A DNA stretch of 8,308 bases. Source: an uncultured Elusimicrobium sp. GTDB taxonomy: Bacteria > Elusimicrobiota > Elusimicrobia > Elusimicrobiales > Elusimicrobiaceae. The stretch is from contig CACXHA010000050.1 in NCBI GenBank assembly GCA_902767385.1, forward strand, positions 1 through 8,308, in the 5' to 3' direction. Shown piece by piece: positions 1 to 6,941 of the stretch (positions within the stretch are counted from its first letter, which is position 1; every line of letters begins with the position of its first letter). The translations under genes and the position numbers were made by a program. The notes below the pieces were generated by a model. The model worked only from the letters and a program-made list of their open reading frames with translations, was not told the DNA's origin and did not search any database.

Positions 1-2498
1 AATGCGCGGTACTGCGGCATGGCCGGGCGGACAATGGCGGAGTGGAACGCGTGTGAGACCGGGATTTGCACCGCCTGAATACCCATAGCGGTAAACATAG
101 CAATGGCGTCGTCAATAGATTTACTGGCACCGGCAATCACGGTTTGTGTGGGGCAGTTTTTGTTGGCTACCGCCACGTAACCCGAAATGCGGGAAAGTTC
201 CGGCTCTACTTTTTCCACCGGGGCCGCAATAGAGGCCATTTTCCCGTTGTCCTCTACGCGGATTTCACTCATTACTTTCCCGCGTGTACAAACAGCTTTT
301 AAGCCATTTTCAAAATCAAAAATTCCGGCAGCCACCGCAGCCGCATATTCCCCTAAGCTGTGCCCCATCACTACATCTGGCTTAATACCAAAGGAAGAGA
401 GCAGACGCATCATGGCAATATCGGCCGTAAGTACGGCAGGCTGCGTCATTTCGGTTTTCTTAATGGCGGCTTCGCGCACCGCAATTTGCTCTTTGGTTTC
501 GCCGGGCTTACTCCACAACGTTTCCGTCAGCGTTTGCCCGATGATACCCAGTAACAAGCGGTCTGCCTCATCGAAGGTGTCTTGCACCACTTTATATTTG
601 CTGGCCAAATCTTTCATCATGTCCACATACTGCGAACCTTGACCCGGAAACATAAAACAAACTTTGGGTTTAATTTCGCTAGGTGTGAACGGATAAATAG
701 CTTTCATGCGAAGGTGCAAGGACTCCGTCGTCCACACATCTTGCTTGGCGGAAATTTTTTTGAAAAATTCAATTTTTTCTTTTAGTTTTTCCGGGCTTTC
801 CACATTGATAGTAACGGCAAAGCGGCCCGGTTTGGCCATATGGTTGTGGTACGAAATACTCGGCAAGTATGTTGGGTCCAGCACCGCCGCCAAAGCAGCT
901 TTGTCTAATACCTGGTAAAGCTCTTCTTTGGTAGCTGCGGAAAAAGTCAATACATCACTTTGAATTTTTTCACCCGGCACATGTAAGGTGTACGCGTTGG
1001 CTTTAGGCGCAGCGGCAGCCACAGTAGGTGTAACGGACGGCGCTACGGCCGCAGCTTGCGCAGGAACAGCCCCCGGCTTGTGCAACAAGTTATCGTTCAT
1101 TTCTTCCATAGCTACGTGGAAGTTGGTGCCGCCAAACCCAAAGGCCGACACGTTCGCGCGGCGGATTTTACCGTCCGGCCAAGCTTCGGCTTTGGTAATC
1201 ACGCGGAAAGGACAAGTGGCCCAATCTACGTTCGGGTTGGGGGTTTCAAAATTGACAGAGGGCGGTAATACCTTATTATATAAGGCGAGCGAAGTTTTAA
1301 TTAAAGCCGCAATCCCGGCTGCCGCTTTAGCATGCCCGATTTGGCTTTTTACGCTGCCTAACCCAATGGTGCCCGGCTTGGCATACGGACCAAACGTTTC
1401 GGTTAAGCTGGCAAGCTCTACCGCGTCGCCCACGCGGGTACCCGTACCGTGCGCCTCAATCAGGCCCACATCCGCCGGCGTATAGTCCACTTGCTCAAAG
1501 GCTTTTTCTACGGCAATTTTTTGGCCTTTGGGGTTGGGGGCGGTAATGCCTTTGCCTTTCCCGTCGGAGGAAGCACCTACCGCGCGGATAACGGCGTATA
1601 CGCGGTCGCCGTCTTTAACGGCATCGCTCAAACGTTTTAAGATGACCATACCCGCGCCTTCGGCCATGACAAAACCGTTGGCACGCGCATCAAAAGGATA
1701 GGAACCGGTTTCAGACAAGGCACCAATTTTGCAGAACTTGATGTAGGCAGAGGGAGACATCATCTGATCTACACCACCGGCAATAGCCATATCAAAGTTG
1801 CCCATGCGAAGCCCGTTGACGGCCTGGTCAATAGCGGCTAAAGAAGTAGCACAAGCCGCATCTACGGTAAAGTTGGTACCATGCACATCAAACACGTTAG
1901 CTACGCGCCCGGCAATCACGTTAGCCAGTTCACCAGGCATAGAGTCCTCGGTAACGGGCATAAATTTTTCGCGCACGCCGGCATCCATTTCGCTGATGAG
2001 TTGCTCAGCCGCTTGCGGAGCTAAAGATTTATAAGTAGGAGTTTCTTTTAAAATTTCATAGAGCCAGGGGCGGTTAAGACGAGTGTTAGACATCTCGTTC
2101 TTCATCCCCCCCATAGAGTTACCGATAATTACCGCAGTACGGTTATGGTCAAACTCTTTTTTATCGTAGCCCGAATCTTCCAGCGCCATGCGGGTGGTTT
2201 CAATCGCTAAGTGTTGAACGGTATCCATCTGCTTGGCAATTTGGGGAGGAATACGGTATTTTAAGGAATTGAATTTGAATTCTTGCGGGATAAAACCGCC
2301 GATTTTGGAGTAAAGTTTGTCTTCTGCTTTGTGATCCGGACTGTAGAATAGTTTGTAATCCCAGTAAGAGGCAGGAATTTCTGTAATGCAGTATTTACCG
2401 GTTTGAATATTGTTCCAGAACTCGTCCTTATTTAAAGCTCCGGGCATGATAGCACCGATCCCTACTACAGCAATCGGTTCCAGGTTTTTTTGTGTCAT
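1..2498 (-). CDS. Type I polyketide / PUFA-synthase-like megasynthase, N-terminal KS-AT part (3' end outside window)
   Basis: The first 832 residues are present and the frame is still open at base 1. Residues 6-465 form a beta-ketoacyl synthase with the nucleophile Cys215 in DAACATS, His350 in EAHGTGT, and Lys384 and His389 in KSQIGHAKAAAG. An Ala/Pro-rich linker follows (about 475-502), then a post-KS linker, then an acyltransferase from about 612. The AT has GQGSQ (619-623), the nucleophile Ser714 in GHSLGEY, Arg739 for the malonyl carboxylate, and HAFHS (816-820), the usual malonyl-CoA signature. All catalytic residues seen are intact, so it should load malonyl units and carry out decarboxylative condensation. 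The DAACA-type KS active site recalls iterative PUFA synthases (PfaA) and glycolipid PKSs rather than modular PKSs with DTACSSS; that assignment is inference. ACP and KR domains would be expected beyond the left edge. The start is ATG at 2498, with AGGAG five bases upstream. It is a monocistronic unit or the first gene of one, with its own promoter. Confidence 0.93.
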   Translation of the reverse strand, partial: MTQKNLEPIAVVGIGAIMPGALNKDEFWNNIQTGKYCITEIPASYWDYKLFYSPDHKAEDKLYSKIGGFIPQEFKFNSLKYRIPPQIAKQMDTVQHLAIETTRMALEDSGYDKKEFDHNRTAVIIGNSMGGMKNEMSNTRLNRPWLYEILKETPTYKSLAPQAAEQLISEMDAGVREKFMPVTEDSMPGELANVIAGRVANVFDVHGTNFTVDAACATSLAAIDQAVNGLRMGNFDMAIAGGVDQMMSPSAYIKFCKIGALSETGSYPFDARANGFVMAEGAGMVILKRLSDAVKDGDRVYAVIRAVGASSDGKGKGITAPNPKGQKIAVEKAFEQVDYTPADVGLIEAHGTGTRVGDAVELASLTETFGPYAKPGTIGLGSVKSQIGHAKAAAGIAALIKTSLALYNKVLPPSVNFETPNPNVDWATCPFRVITKAEAWPDGKIRRANVSAFGFGGTNFHVAMEEMNDNLLHKPGAVPAQAAAVAPSVTPTVAAAAPKANAYTLHVPGEKIQSDVLTFSAATKEELYQVLDKAALAAVLDPTYLPSISYHNHMAKPGRFAVTINVESPEKLKEKIEFFKKISAKQDVWTTESLHLRMKAIYPFTPSEIKPKVCFMFPGQGSQYVDMMKDLASKYKVVQDTFDEADRLLLGIIGQTLTETLWSKPGETKEQIAVREAAIKKTEMTQPAVLTADIAMMRLLSSFGIKPDVVMGHSLGEYAAAVAAGIFDFENGLKAVCTRGKVMSEIRVEDNGKMASIAAPVEKVEPELSRISGYVAVANKNCPTQTVIAGASKSIDDAIAMFTAMGIQAVQIPVSHAFHSAIVRPAMPQYRA

Positions 2499-2535
2499 GA
2501 GGTCTCCTAACGCAGGGCCCTTTGCCCCACATTTG

Positions 2536-2563
2536 TATATATATATTTTATTAAATTTGGCAA
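2536..2563 (-). promoter_or_regulatory. Probable sigma-70-type promoter of the megasynthase gene
   Basis: On the minus strand TTGCCA (2563-2558) lies 16 bases before TATATA (2541-2536), or 18 before TATACA (2539-2534). The spacer is AT-rich. A start near 2528 would give a leader of about 30 bases containing the AGGAG ribosome site. The -35 hexamer coincides with one copy of the repeated TTTGGCAA octamer, so a protein bound there could block transcription. The promoter is inferred from sequence only. Confidence 0.5.
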
Positions 2564-2573
2564 AATGGCCCGG

Positions 2574-2635
2574 AAAATTTGCCTAAAAATTCTTGACAAA
2601 ATTTAATTTGTATTGTTAGATTTTTAGGCAATTTT
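2574..2635. repeat. Imperfect inverted repeat upstream of the megasynthase
   Basis: The arms are 2574-2590 (AAAATTTGCCTAAAAAT) and 2620-2635 (ATTTTTAGGCAATTTT). They match over 16 positions with one extra T in the left arm and are separated by 29 bases. Each arm contains one TTAGGCAA octamer in opposite orientation. The interval holds a perfect plus-strand TTGACA (2593-2598). It could be a dyad operator or a transcribed stem. Confidence 0.6.
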
Positions 2636-2717
2636 AAGATTGATTTTAAAATCACCGTCGAAATTTAGGAGGAAAGGGAATTGCCAAAAAGCAAATTTAT
2701 AGTCAAATTTGAAATTG

Positions 2718-2751
2718 AAAATTGCAAAATTAGGCCCTTTTTTGCAATTTT
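2718..2751. repeat. Perfect 12-bp inverted repeat, AT-rich
   Basis: AAAATTGCAAAA (2718-2729) pairs perfectly with TTTTGCAATTTT (2740-2751) around a 10-base loop that contains GGCCC. It lies between the operon terminator and the megasynthase promoter. The stem has only one G and one C per arm, so it would be a weak terminator. A protein-binding dyad is as likely. Confidence 0.6.
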
Positions 2752-2760
2752 GGCAAAATT

Positions 2761-2796
2761 ATAAAAACAAAACAGCCCCGCTAAAAAGCGGGGCTG
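2761..2796 (-). terminator. Rho-independent terminator of the rlmN-queC operon
   Basis: CAGCCCCGC (2773-2781) and GCGGGGCTG (2788-2796) form a perfect 9-bp GC-rich stem with a 6-base loop. On the minus strand the stem is followed by TTTTGTTTTTAT (2772-2761). It begins 27 bases after the last stop codon of the seven-gene run. There is no T-tract on the plus-strand side, so it works in one direction. Confidence 0.92.
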
Positions 2797-2823
2797 CGCA
2801 AATTATCCTTAAAATATTTAGGT

Positions 2824-3330
2824 TTAAAATTTCAGCTCTTCTTCCGGAAGTTCCGGGACCGGAGAACTAGAAGGTGCAGCGGAGGATTCGTCTATCTCTT
2901 GTGCAATAGGGGTCTCTGTCCCTTTGATATGTTCCAATTCTTCAATTACGCGTAGCAATGTAGGTTGGAGTTTATTTACATATTCTTGCTCAAAAGTGCC
3001 TACCCGCTGTTCCAAACGGGCTAACCGCGCCATCATGTCGGCCTCGTGCTTTTGGGTAGAAGCTTTGAGCTCTTGCAGATGATAATGAAGCTCTTTAACG
3101 TGTTCCTTCAAATCAGCCAACTCCAATGCGGCAGGGGATTGCGTGGTTTGTAACAAAGAAGCGCGCGGCGCAAAAACTAGAGGTTGCGACCCAGATTCTT
3201 CCATTTCTTCCGTTTCATTTTCCAAATCTTGATCGGCCTCCACAGCCGCATGATACTTGGCAATAAAAACAAATAACAAAATGAAACAAACTACAAAACC
3301 GGCAATTTGCCATATAATCATATTTTCCAT
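2824..3330 (-). CDS. Membrane-anchored coiled-coil protein, unknown function
   Basis: The protein has 168 residues. One N-terminal hydrophobic helix (about 5-24) is followed by an acidic stretch (31-47) and a heptad-rich coiled coil (about 66-135, with Leu/Val spacing such as LADLKEHVKELHYHLQEL). The tail is low-complexity and rich in Pro, Ser and Glu (138-168). The helix begins almost at the N-terminus, has no cleavage site or lipobox, and is followed by acidic residues. It is probably a single-pass anchor; topology is uncertain. It is the last gene of the run, 20 bases after the two-helix protein and just before the terminator. The ATG at 3330 has only a weak ribosome site (GGTAAG); the ATG three codons later is an alternative. 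I recognise no family. A scaffold or envelope-spacing role is only a guess from its architecture. Confidence 0.8.
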   Translation of the reverse strand: MENMIIWQIAGFVVCFILLFVFIAKYHAAVEADQDLENETEEMEESGSQPLVFAPRASLLQTTQSPAALELADLKEHVKELHYHLQELKASTQKHEADMMARLARLEQRVGTFEQEYVNKLQPTLLRVIEELEHIKGTETPIAQEIDESSAAPSSSPVPELPEEELKF

Positions 3331-3350
3331 AGTTTTATCTTACCATATTT

Positions 3351-3584
3351 CTATTTTTTATGTTTAGACATTTTGGAGTACAAATTTTCTTTAGCTGCGG
3401 TTCGAATAATTCCTTTATGGCTCACCACTATAAAGCACATCCCAAAAAGAACAAGGCCTGCACTCGCACACACAATTGCGCGCCAAAGAGGATTAGTAGG
3501 CAGTGGACAAAGCCAATAGAACAAACCGCCTAATATCAAAAAACCAATAAAGTTAACTAAACTAAATTTAAATTCTAATTTCAT
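3351..3584 (-). CDS. Small two-helix inner-membrane protein, unknown function
   Basis: The protein has 77 residues, with two predicted transmembrane helices (about 8-27 and 33-54) joined by a short Pro-containing turn (CPLPTNPLW). The C-terminal tail is basic and ends SKMSKHKK. By the positive-inside rule the Lys-rich tail is probably cytoplasmic, which would put both ends inside. Its ATG overlaps the stop of the aspartokinase-like gene (ATGA), which implies translational coupling, and GGTGA lies about five bases upstream. No motif gives a function. The overlap and the conserved direction support a real gene despite the short length. Confidence 0.72.
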   Translation of the reverse strand: MKLEFKFSLVNFIGFLILGGLFYWLCPLPTNPLWRAIVCASAGLVLFGMCFIVVSHKGIIRTAAKENLYSKMSKHKK

Positions 3585-4309
3585 TTAATCACCGTCCCCG
3601 TTTTCCCCGTTTGATAATATACAATACGGATTTCCACGCCTTTCTCTTTAGCAAGCCGTACTGCGTCCGGATGCAGAACGCTAGCTCCGTTTAAAGCCAG
3701 CTTATACATTTCGTCAAAATCTAATACCTCGTAACGTTGGGCTTTTTGATTCTTATTGGGGTCAGCCGAATAAACACCGTCTACATCTTTAACCATTTCC
3801 ACGTGAGCCGCCCCCAACTTGTAGGCCAAAAAAACTGCAGAAACGTCCGAACCGCCGCGCTTTAGGGTGGTAATTTCCTTATCTTCCCCAATGCCTTGAA
3901 AACCGGCCACAATCGGCACGTGTCCCTTTTCAATTTCTTTGGCTAAGCGGTCACCTTTCAAAGTTAAAATATCGGCCCCGTTATGCGTGGCGGTGGTAAC
4001 CAACCCAATTTGGGAGCCCGTTAAAGAAACCGATGGAATCCCCAACGCGCGAAGAGCAATCGATAGCAGTGCTACGCTGACACGTTCCCCGGTAGTGATA
4101 AGCATATCCAGTTCGCGCTTATCAGGCGTGGGGCAAATACTAAAAGCGTGGTCTAATAAAACATCCGTTAAATTGCCGTTGGCAGAGGCCACCACCACCG
4201 GCACAAGCCCCTCGTTCCAACGCGACTTAATCAGCTGGGCCGCCATTAAAAGCTTTTGTTTATTAGCTAGCGTATTGCCGCCAAATTTCATAATGCAAAC
4301 ATGGGGCAT
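3581..4309 (-). CDS. Aspartokinase-like amino acid kinase, catalytic domain only (no ACT domains)
   Basis: The 242 residues match the catalytic domain of aspartate kinase, which phosphorylates aspartate with ATP at the entry to lysine, diaminopimelate, threonine and methionine synthesis. Visible motifs are KFGG (8-11), TTGERVSVALL (72-82), GFQGI (136-140), the nucleotide/aspartate loop RGGSD (151-155), KDVDGVYSADP (174-184) and LHPDAV (212-217). The protein ends at TGTVIK, exactly where normal aspartokinases pass into their two ACT domains (total length usually 400 or more), so the feedback-control part is absent. Two departures from the consensus are Asn12 after KFGG, where Thr or Ser is usual, and Lys150 where Gly usually precedes RGGSD. 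The gene is tightly packed (1 base after the upstream stop, 4-base overlap downstream), so the short form is not a broken end. The ATG at 4309 lacks a clear ribosome site; Met7 is possible. A different acid substrate cannot be excluded. Confidence 0.85.
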   Translation of the reverse strand: MPHVCIMKFGGNTLANKQKLLMAAQLIKSRWNEGLVPVVVASANGNLTDVLLDHAFSICPTPDKRELDMLITTGERVSVALLSIALRALGIPSVSLTGSQIGLVTTATHNGADILTLKGDRLAKEIEKGHVPIVAGFQGIGEDKEITTLKRGGSDVSAVFLAYKLGAAHVEMVKDVDGVYSADPNKNQKAQRYEVLDFDEMYKLALNGASVLHPDAVRLAKEKGVEIRIVYYQTGKTGTVIK

Positions 4310-4310
4310 A

Positions 4311-4745
4311 TTATTTTACTTGGCGCATCTGTTGTTTCCAGGCTTTTTTGGCTGCTTTTTGTTTTTTGGCTGCCTCACCGGAAAGCAAATCTTCTACACG
4401 CTGCGCTTTAACCTGTGCTAAATTTTGCTCATCTTGTTCTATTTTCTTTTCCCAATTATCCAAATTGGCCCGTTCCGCCGCAATGCGATTTTTCATATAC
4501 GTCATTTGCGCATCCACGTGTTGGCTTACCACTTGGGCCAGTTCAGCCTTGATAGCCGGCTTTTGACTTTCGGGTGCTTTTTTATATTTTTTGATAAGTT
4601 CCTTAATTTGTTTGCGGCGGGCTTTAAATTGGGCTTGTTCAGTGGAAACAATAACCGATTGACCTTTTGGTTGTGCTTTTTCTTTAGCAAAACAAACAGG
4701 AACTAACAACCCCATACAAAACACAAAAATCACTAATTTTTTCAT
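4311..4745 (-). CDS. Secreted periplasmic coiled-coil protein, unknown function
   Basis: The protein has 144 residues. It begins with a clear Sec signal peptide: basic MKK, a hydrophobic core LVIFVFCMGLLVPV, and a probable signal peptidase I site after CFA (residue 20). The Cys at 18 is not in a lipobox. The mature part is almost entirely charged and helical, with many Lys, Glu, Gln and Ala. Likely coiled-coil segments are at about 35-57 and 60-120, and the end is strongly basic (125-144). AAGGAGA lies six bases before the ATG. It starts nine bases after queC. The composition resembles small periplasmic helical chaperone-like or OmpH/Skp-type proteins in general character only; I see no sequence basis for naming one. 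Confidence 0.8.
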   Translation of the reverse strand: MKKLVIFVFCMGLLVPVCFAKEKAQPKGQSVIVSTEQAQFKARRKQIKELIKKYKKAPESQKPAIKAELAQVVSQHVDAQMTYMKNRIAAERANLDNWEKKIEQDEQNLAQVKAQRVEDLLSGEAAKKQKAAKKAWKQQMRQVK

Positions 4746-4754
4746 AAAATCTCC

Positions 4755-5468
4755 TTATAAAGAGGTATCTTTTACACCGGCCTGAGCAAACCCGCGGGCG
4801 CGCAATTTACAAGAATCACACTTGCCGCAGGGTTTATCCCCACCGGCATAGCAGCTCCACGTCAGTTCAAAGGGCACTTTTAGTCGGGCTGCCAAACGCA
4901 CAATGTCTGCTTTGGTTAAGTACATAAGCGGGGCCAATATTTCCAACCCCTCCGTTACTCCTTTTTTGGTACCGCGGTTTAAAGCTTGTGCGGCCGCTTT
5001 ATAAAAATCGGGCGTACAATCGGGATACCCGGAAAAGTCCACCGCGTTGGGGCCGGCGATAATCGCATCGGCATCTATGCTATCGGCCAGAGAACCGGCT
5101 AAAGATAAAAATAACAAATTGCGCCCGGGCACGTATGTAGAGGGAATCCCCTCCCGGACGATTTGCTCTACCGGCAAATCCGGCAATTCTTGCGACGGGT
5201 CCGTAAGCGAACACCCTGCTGTCAGCCAAGGAAGTTTTACATCTAAAAAATGCGTTTTAACACCCAGTTTGTCTGCAATTTTTTTAGCAGACTCAATTTC
5301 CCGCGCGTGGCGTTGCCCGTAGGTAACCGTCAGCGTTTCACACACATAACCCTGTGCCAAGGCCCAATACAAACAGGTAGTAGAATCCAATCCCCCCGAA
5401 AAAAGCACAATCGCCTTTTTGTGGGGTTTAGCACTTTTTTGTACAGAAAATGGCTCAGCTATTTTCAT
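4755..5468 (-). CDS. queC: 7-cyano-7-deazaguanine synthase QueC
   Basis: QueC converts 7-carboxy-7-deazaguanine to preQ0 using ATP and ammonia, a cytoplasmic step on the way to queuosine in tRNA. The 237 residues show the PP-loop SGGLDS (24-29), the YGQRH motif (50-54), the PGRN motif (114-117), the substrate region NAVDFSGYPDC (141-151), and the four zinc ligands Cys206, Cys214, Cys217 and Cys220 in CYAGGDKPCGKCDSC. Length and motif order are normal. The N-terminus has about 17 extra residues before the first strand. The ATG shares one base with the stop of the lipoprotein gene (TAATG), with GAGGAG immediately upstream, so coupled translation is likely. No other queuosine genes (queD, queE, queF) are in the window. 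Confidence 0.96.
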   Translation of the reverse strand: MKIAEPFSVQKSAKPHKKAIVLFSGGLDSTTCLYWALAQGYVCETLTVTYGQRHAREIESAKKIADKLGVKTHFLDVKLPWLTAGCSLTDPSQELPDLPVEQIVREGIPSTYVPGRNLLFLSLAGSLADSIDADAIIAGPNAVDFSGYPDCTPDFYKAAAQALNRGTKKGVTEGLEILAPLMYLTKADIVRLAARLKVPFELTWSCYAGGDKPCGKCDSCKLRARGFAQAGVKDTSL

Positions 5469-5905
5469 TACTCCTCGCTGCGTTCGTTTAAAATCCCCAT
5501 GACCTCAAATTCTTCCATGGCTTTAATGTCTTCTTCGTTTAGCGTGTCCATGTATTTAATGGCATAAATAATCAACGTTACACGCGGGTCTTTGGCTCCA
5601 TCGGCAGCACTGTTATACTGCCCTAGCAAAATAGCATCGGCTCCTTTGCTTGCGGCAAATTTCTTACCCCGGTCCACGCCCATTTTAATTACTTCGCGGT
5701 CCGGCTTTAAATTCTTAACACGCAGTAGCCCAATGTTTCCATAGGCACGCGTAATTTCTTTGGCGCTGGCAATCACTTCCAAATCTTGTACCTTGGTAGG
5801 AGAAAACTCCGGCCCGACCTGGATCCAATCTAACGAGCTAGTATCTAAGGTAGCACAACCTACCAGCAGTGTGGCTAACGTAATAAATAACCCTATTTTT
5901 TTCAT
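5468..5905 (-). CDS. Small lipoprotein, unknown function
   Basis: The start is taken at 5905, not at the upstream in-frame ATG at 5944, because AGGAGA lies five bases before it and the product then begins with a typical lipoprotein signal. That product has 145 residues: MKK, a hydrophobic core, and the lipobox LVGC with the lipidated Cys17. The longer form would overlap rlmN and bury the signal. Ala at +2 and no Asp suggest transfer to the outer membrane. The mature part has a short alpha/beta-looking domain (about 40-120, including KVQDLEVIASAKEI, KGADAILLG and VTLIIYAIKY) that recalls small YbjQ/RcsF-like lipoprotein folds, but this similarity is an impression only. The gene begins eight bases after rlmN and overlaps queC by one base. 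Confidence 0.85.
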   Translation of the reverse strand: MKKIGLFITLATLLVGCATLDTSSLDWIQVGPEFSPTKVQDLEVIASAKEITRAYGNIGLLRVKNLKPDREVIKMGVDRGKKFAASKGADAILLGQYNSAADGAKDPRVTLIIYAIKYMDTLNEEDIKAMEEFEVMGILNERSEE

Positions 5906-5913
5906 ACACTCTC

Positions 5914-6936
5914 CTATTTTTTTGAAGCGGCAAGTTGCCCGCAAGCAGCCAAAATATCGTTGCCCATACTTTTGCGGATAGTAACACCAATCCCCATGGC
6001 TTTAAGCCCGGCTGCAAAATCTTTTACAATTCGGTCTTCCGTCTTCTCTCCGCGTCCCAAATTGCACGCAATTAGATTTACGTGTAACAAATAATTATCT
6101 TTAATACTGTAAATCCAATCGGCCAATTTGCGGATATGCTCCGGGCGGCTGTTGACGTTTTCTAGCACGGAATATTCCAAAAAAACTTGTCGGCCCGTCA
6201 TAGCGATATATTCTTCTAACGCTTTTTTTAAGTCGTCCAAATCAAATTTGCGGTTAACGGGCATCATTTTAGAACGCTCTTTGTTATCTGCGTTATGGAG
6301 TGAAACCGCCAAATTGGCCTGTGGCAAATCCACCGCTAATTTATGCAGTTTGTCCGCAATGCCCGACGTGGAAATGGAAATATGCCGTGCCCCGATATTA
6401 AGGTGATTTTCACTGGAAAGTTCCCGCGCGGCTTTAATTACATTTAAATAGTTTAAAAGTGGTTCCCCCATACCCATAAAAACTACGCTGGAAATACGCT
6501 CGCCCAGTTTTTCTTTGTGCAGATACTGGTACCACATTAGCACTTGGTCGGTAATTTCCTCTTGGGTAAGGTCCCGCTTAAAACCCATTTTACCGGTGGA
6601 ACAAAAACTACAATGCAATGCACACCCCACCTGGCTGGACACACATACGCTCCACGTATCCTGCGGTTTTAAAAGGACGGTTTCTATTTGCAACCCGTCT
6701 TGTAATGTAAGCAGAGCTTTAGCGGCCTTGTCTTTACGGGAAACGACAATTTTGCTGACCTCAAAGCTTAAAAGGGGGCAATCTTTTTTTAATTGTTCAC
6801 GTAGCTGCGCGGGCAAGCTAGTGGCTTGTTCCCAGGAGTTAATCCCCTTGGAAAAAATGGCCTCTTGCACCTGTTTAATGCGGAAATTAGGCAACCCGGC
6901 TGCTTTAATATATTCTTTTACGTGCTCAAAATTCAT
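5914..6936 (-). CDS. rlmN: Dual-specificity RNA methyltransferase RlmN
   Basis: RlmN is a radical SAM enzyme that methylates C2 of A2503 in 23S rRNA and of A37 in some tRNAs. The 340 residues show the [4Fe-4S]/SAM motif CALHCSFC (Cys105, Cys109, Cys112) and the mechanism cysteines: Cys98 in SVCVSSQVGC and the methyl-carrying Cys332 in ILAACGQLA. Other family segments are GMGEPLLN (155-162), ISTSG (188-192), SLHNADNKERSKMMPVN (212-228) and HVNLIACN (285-292). The length is normal for the family. The ATG at 6936 is preceded closely by TTAGG and by a TATAAT box only about 5-15 bases away, so the transcript leader may be very short. It is the first gene of the seven-gene run, and its stop (TAG) lies eight bases before the lipoprotein start. 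Confidence 0.97.
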   Translation of the reverse strand: MNFEHVKEYIKAAGLPNFRIKQVQEAIFSKGINSWEQATSLPAQLREQLKKDCPLLSFEVSKIVVSRKDKAAKALLTLQDGLQIETVLLKPQDTWSVCVSSQVGCALHCSFCSTGKMGFKRDLTQEEITDQVLMWYQYLHKEKLGERISSVVFMGMGEPLLNYLNVIKAARELSSENHLNIGARHISISTSGIADKLHKLAVDLPQANLAVSLHNADNKERSKMMPVNRKFDLDDLKKALEEYIAMTGRQVFLEYSVLENVNSRPEHIRKLADWIYSIKDNYLLHVNLIACNLGRGEKTEDRIVKDFAAGLKAMGIGVTIRKSMGNDILAACGQLAASKK

Positions 6937-6941
6937 ACCTA

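Larger units (their letters stand above)
2556..2756. promoter_or_regulatory. Cluster of five TT(T/A)GGCAA octamers, candidate operator array
   Basis: TTTGGCAA occurs at 2556-2563 (+), 2681-2688 (-) and 2749-2756 (+). TTAGGCAA occurs at 2579-2586 (-) and 2624-2631 (+). The first copy overlaps the -35 of the megasynthase promoter. The outer plus-strand copies lie in an exact 11-base direct repeat, TTTGGCAAAAT, at 2556-2566 and 2749-2759. The motif was found after the fact in AT-rich DNA. A regulator binding it is inference and no family is named. Confidence 0.4.
2499..2823. other. AT-rich intergenic region between the operon end and the megasynthase
   Basis: This 325-base gap holds no convincing gene. 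It contains the operon terminator (2761-2796), two inverted repeats, the octamer cluster and the minus-strand promoter. On the plus strand there is also TTGACA (2593-2598) with a weak -10 (TAGATT, 2617-2622). Further along is AGGAGG (2667-2672), eight bases before a TTG (2681) that opens a 27-codon frame ending at TAA (2762-2764). That small frame overlaps the 12-bp inverted repeat and is too short and compositionally simple to call as a gene. Confidence 0.7.

Noticed and set aside
66..2034. Several plus-strand open frames of 60-165 codons opposite the megasynthase.
   Set aside because: They lie antisense to a frame with intact KS and AT catalytic motifs, lack ribosome sites and have no recognisable domains.
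3939..4421. A 160-codon plus-strand frame across the aspartokinase-like gene.
   Set aside because: It is antisense to two genes with clear features (kinase motifs, signal peptide) and has no domain of its own.
5468..5944. The longer form of the lipoprotein starting at 5944.
   Set aside because: The upstream 13 codons overlap rlmN and would hide the lipobox signal. AGGAGA is placed correctly for the ATG at 5905.
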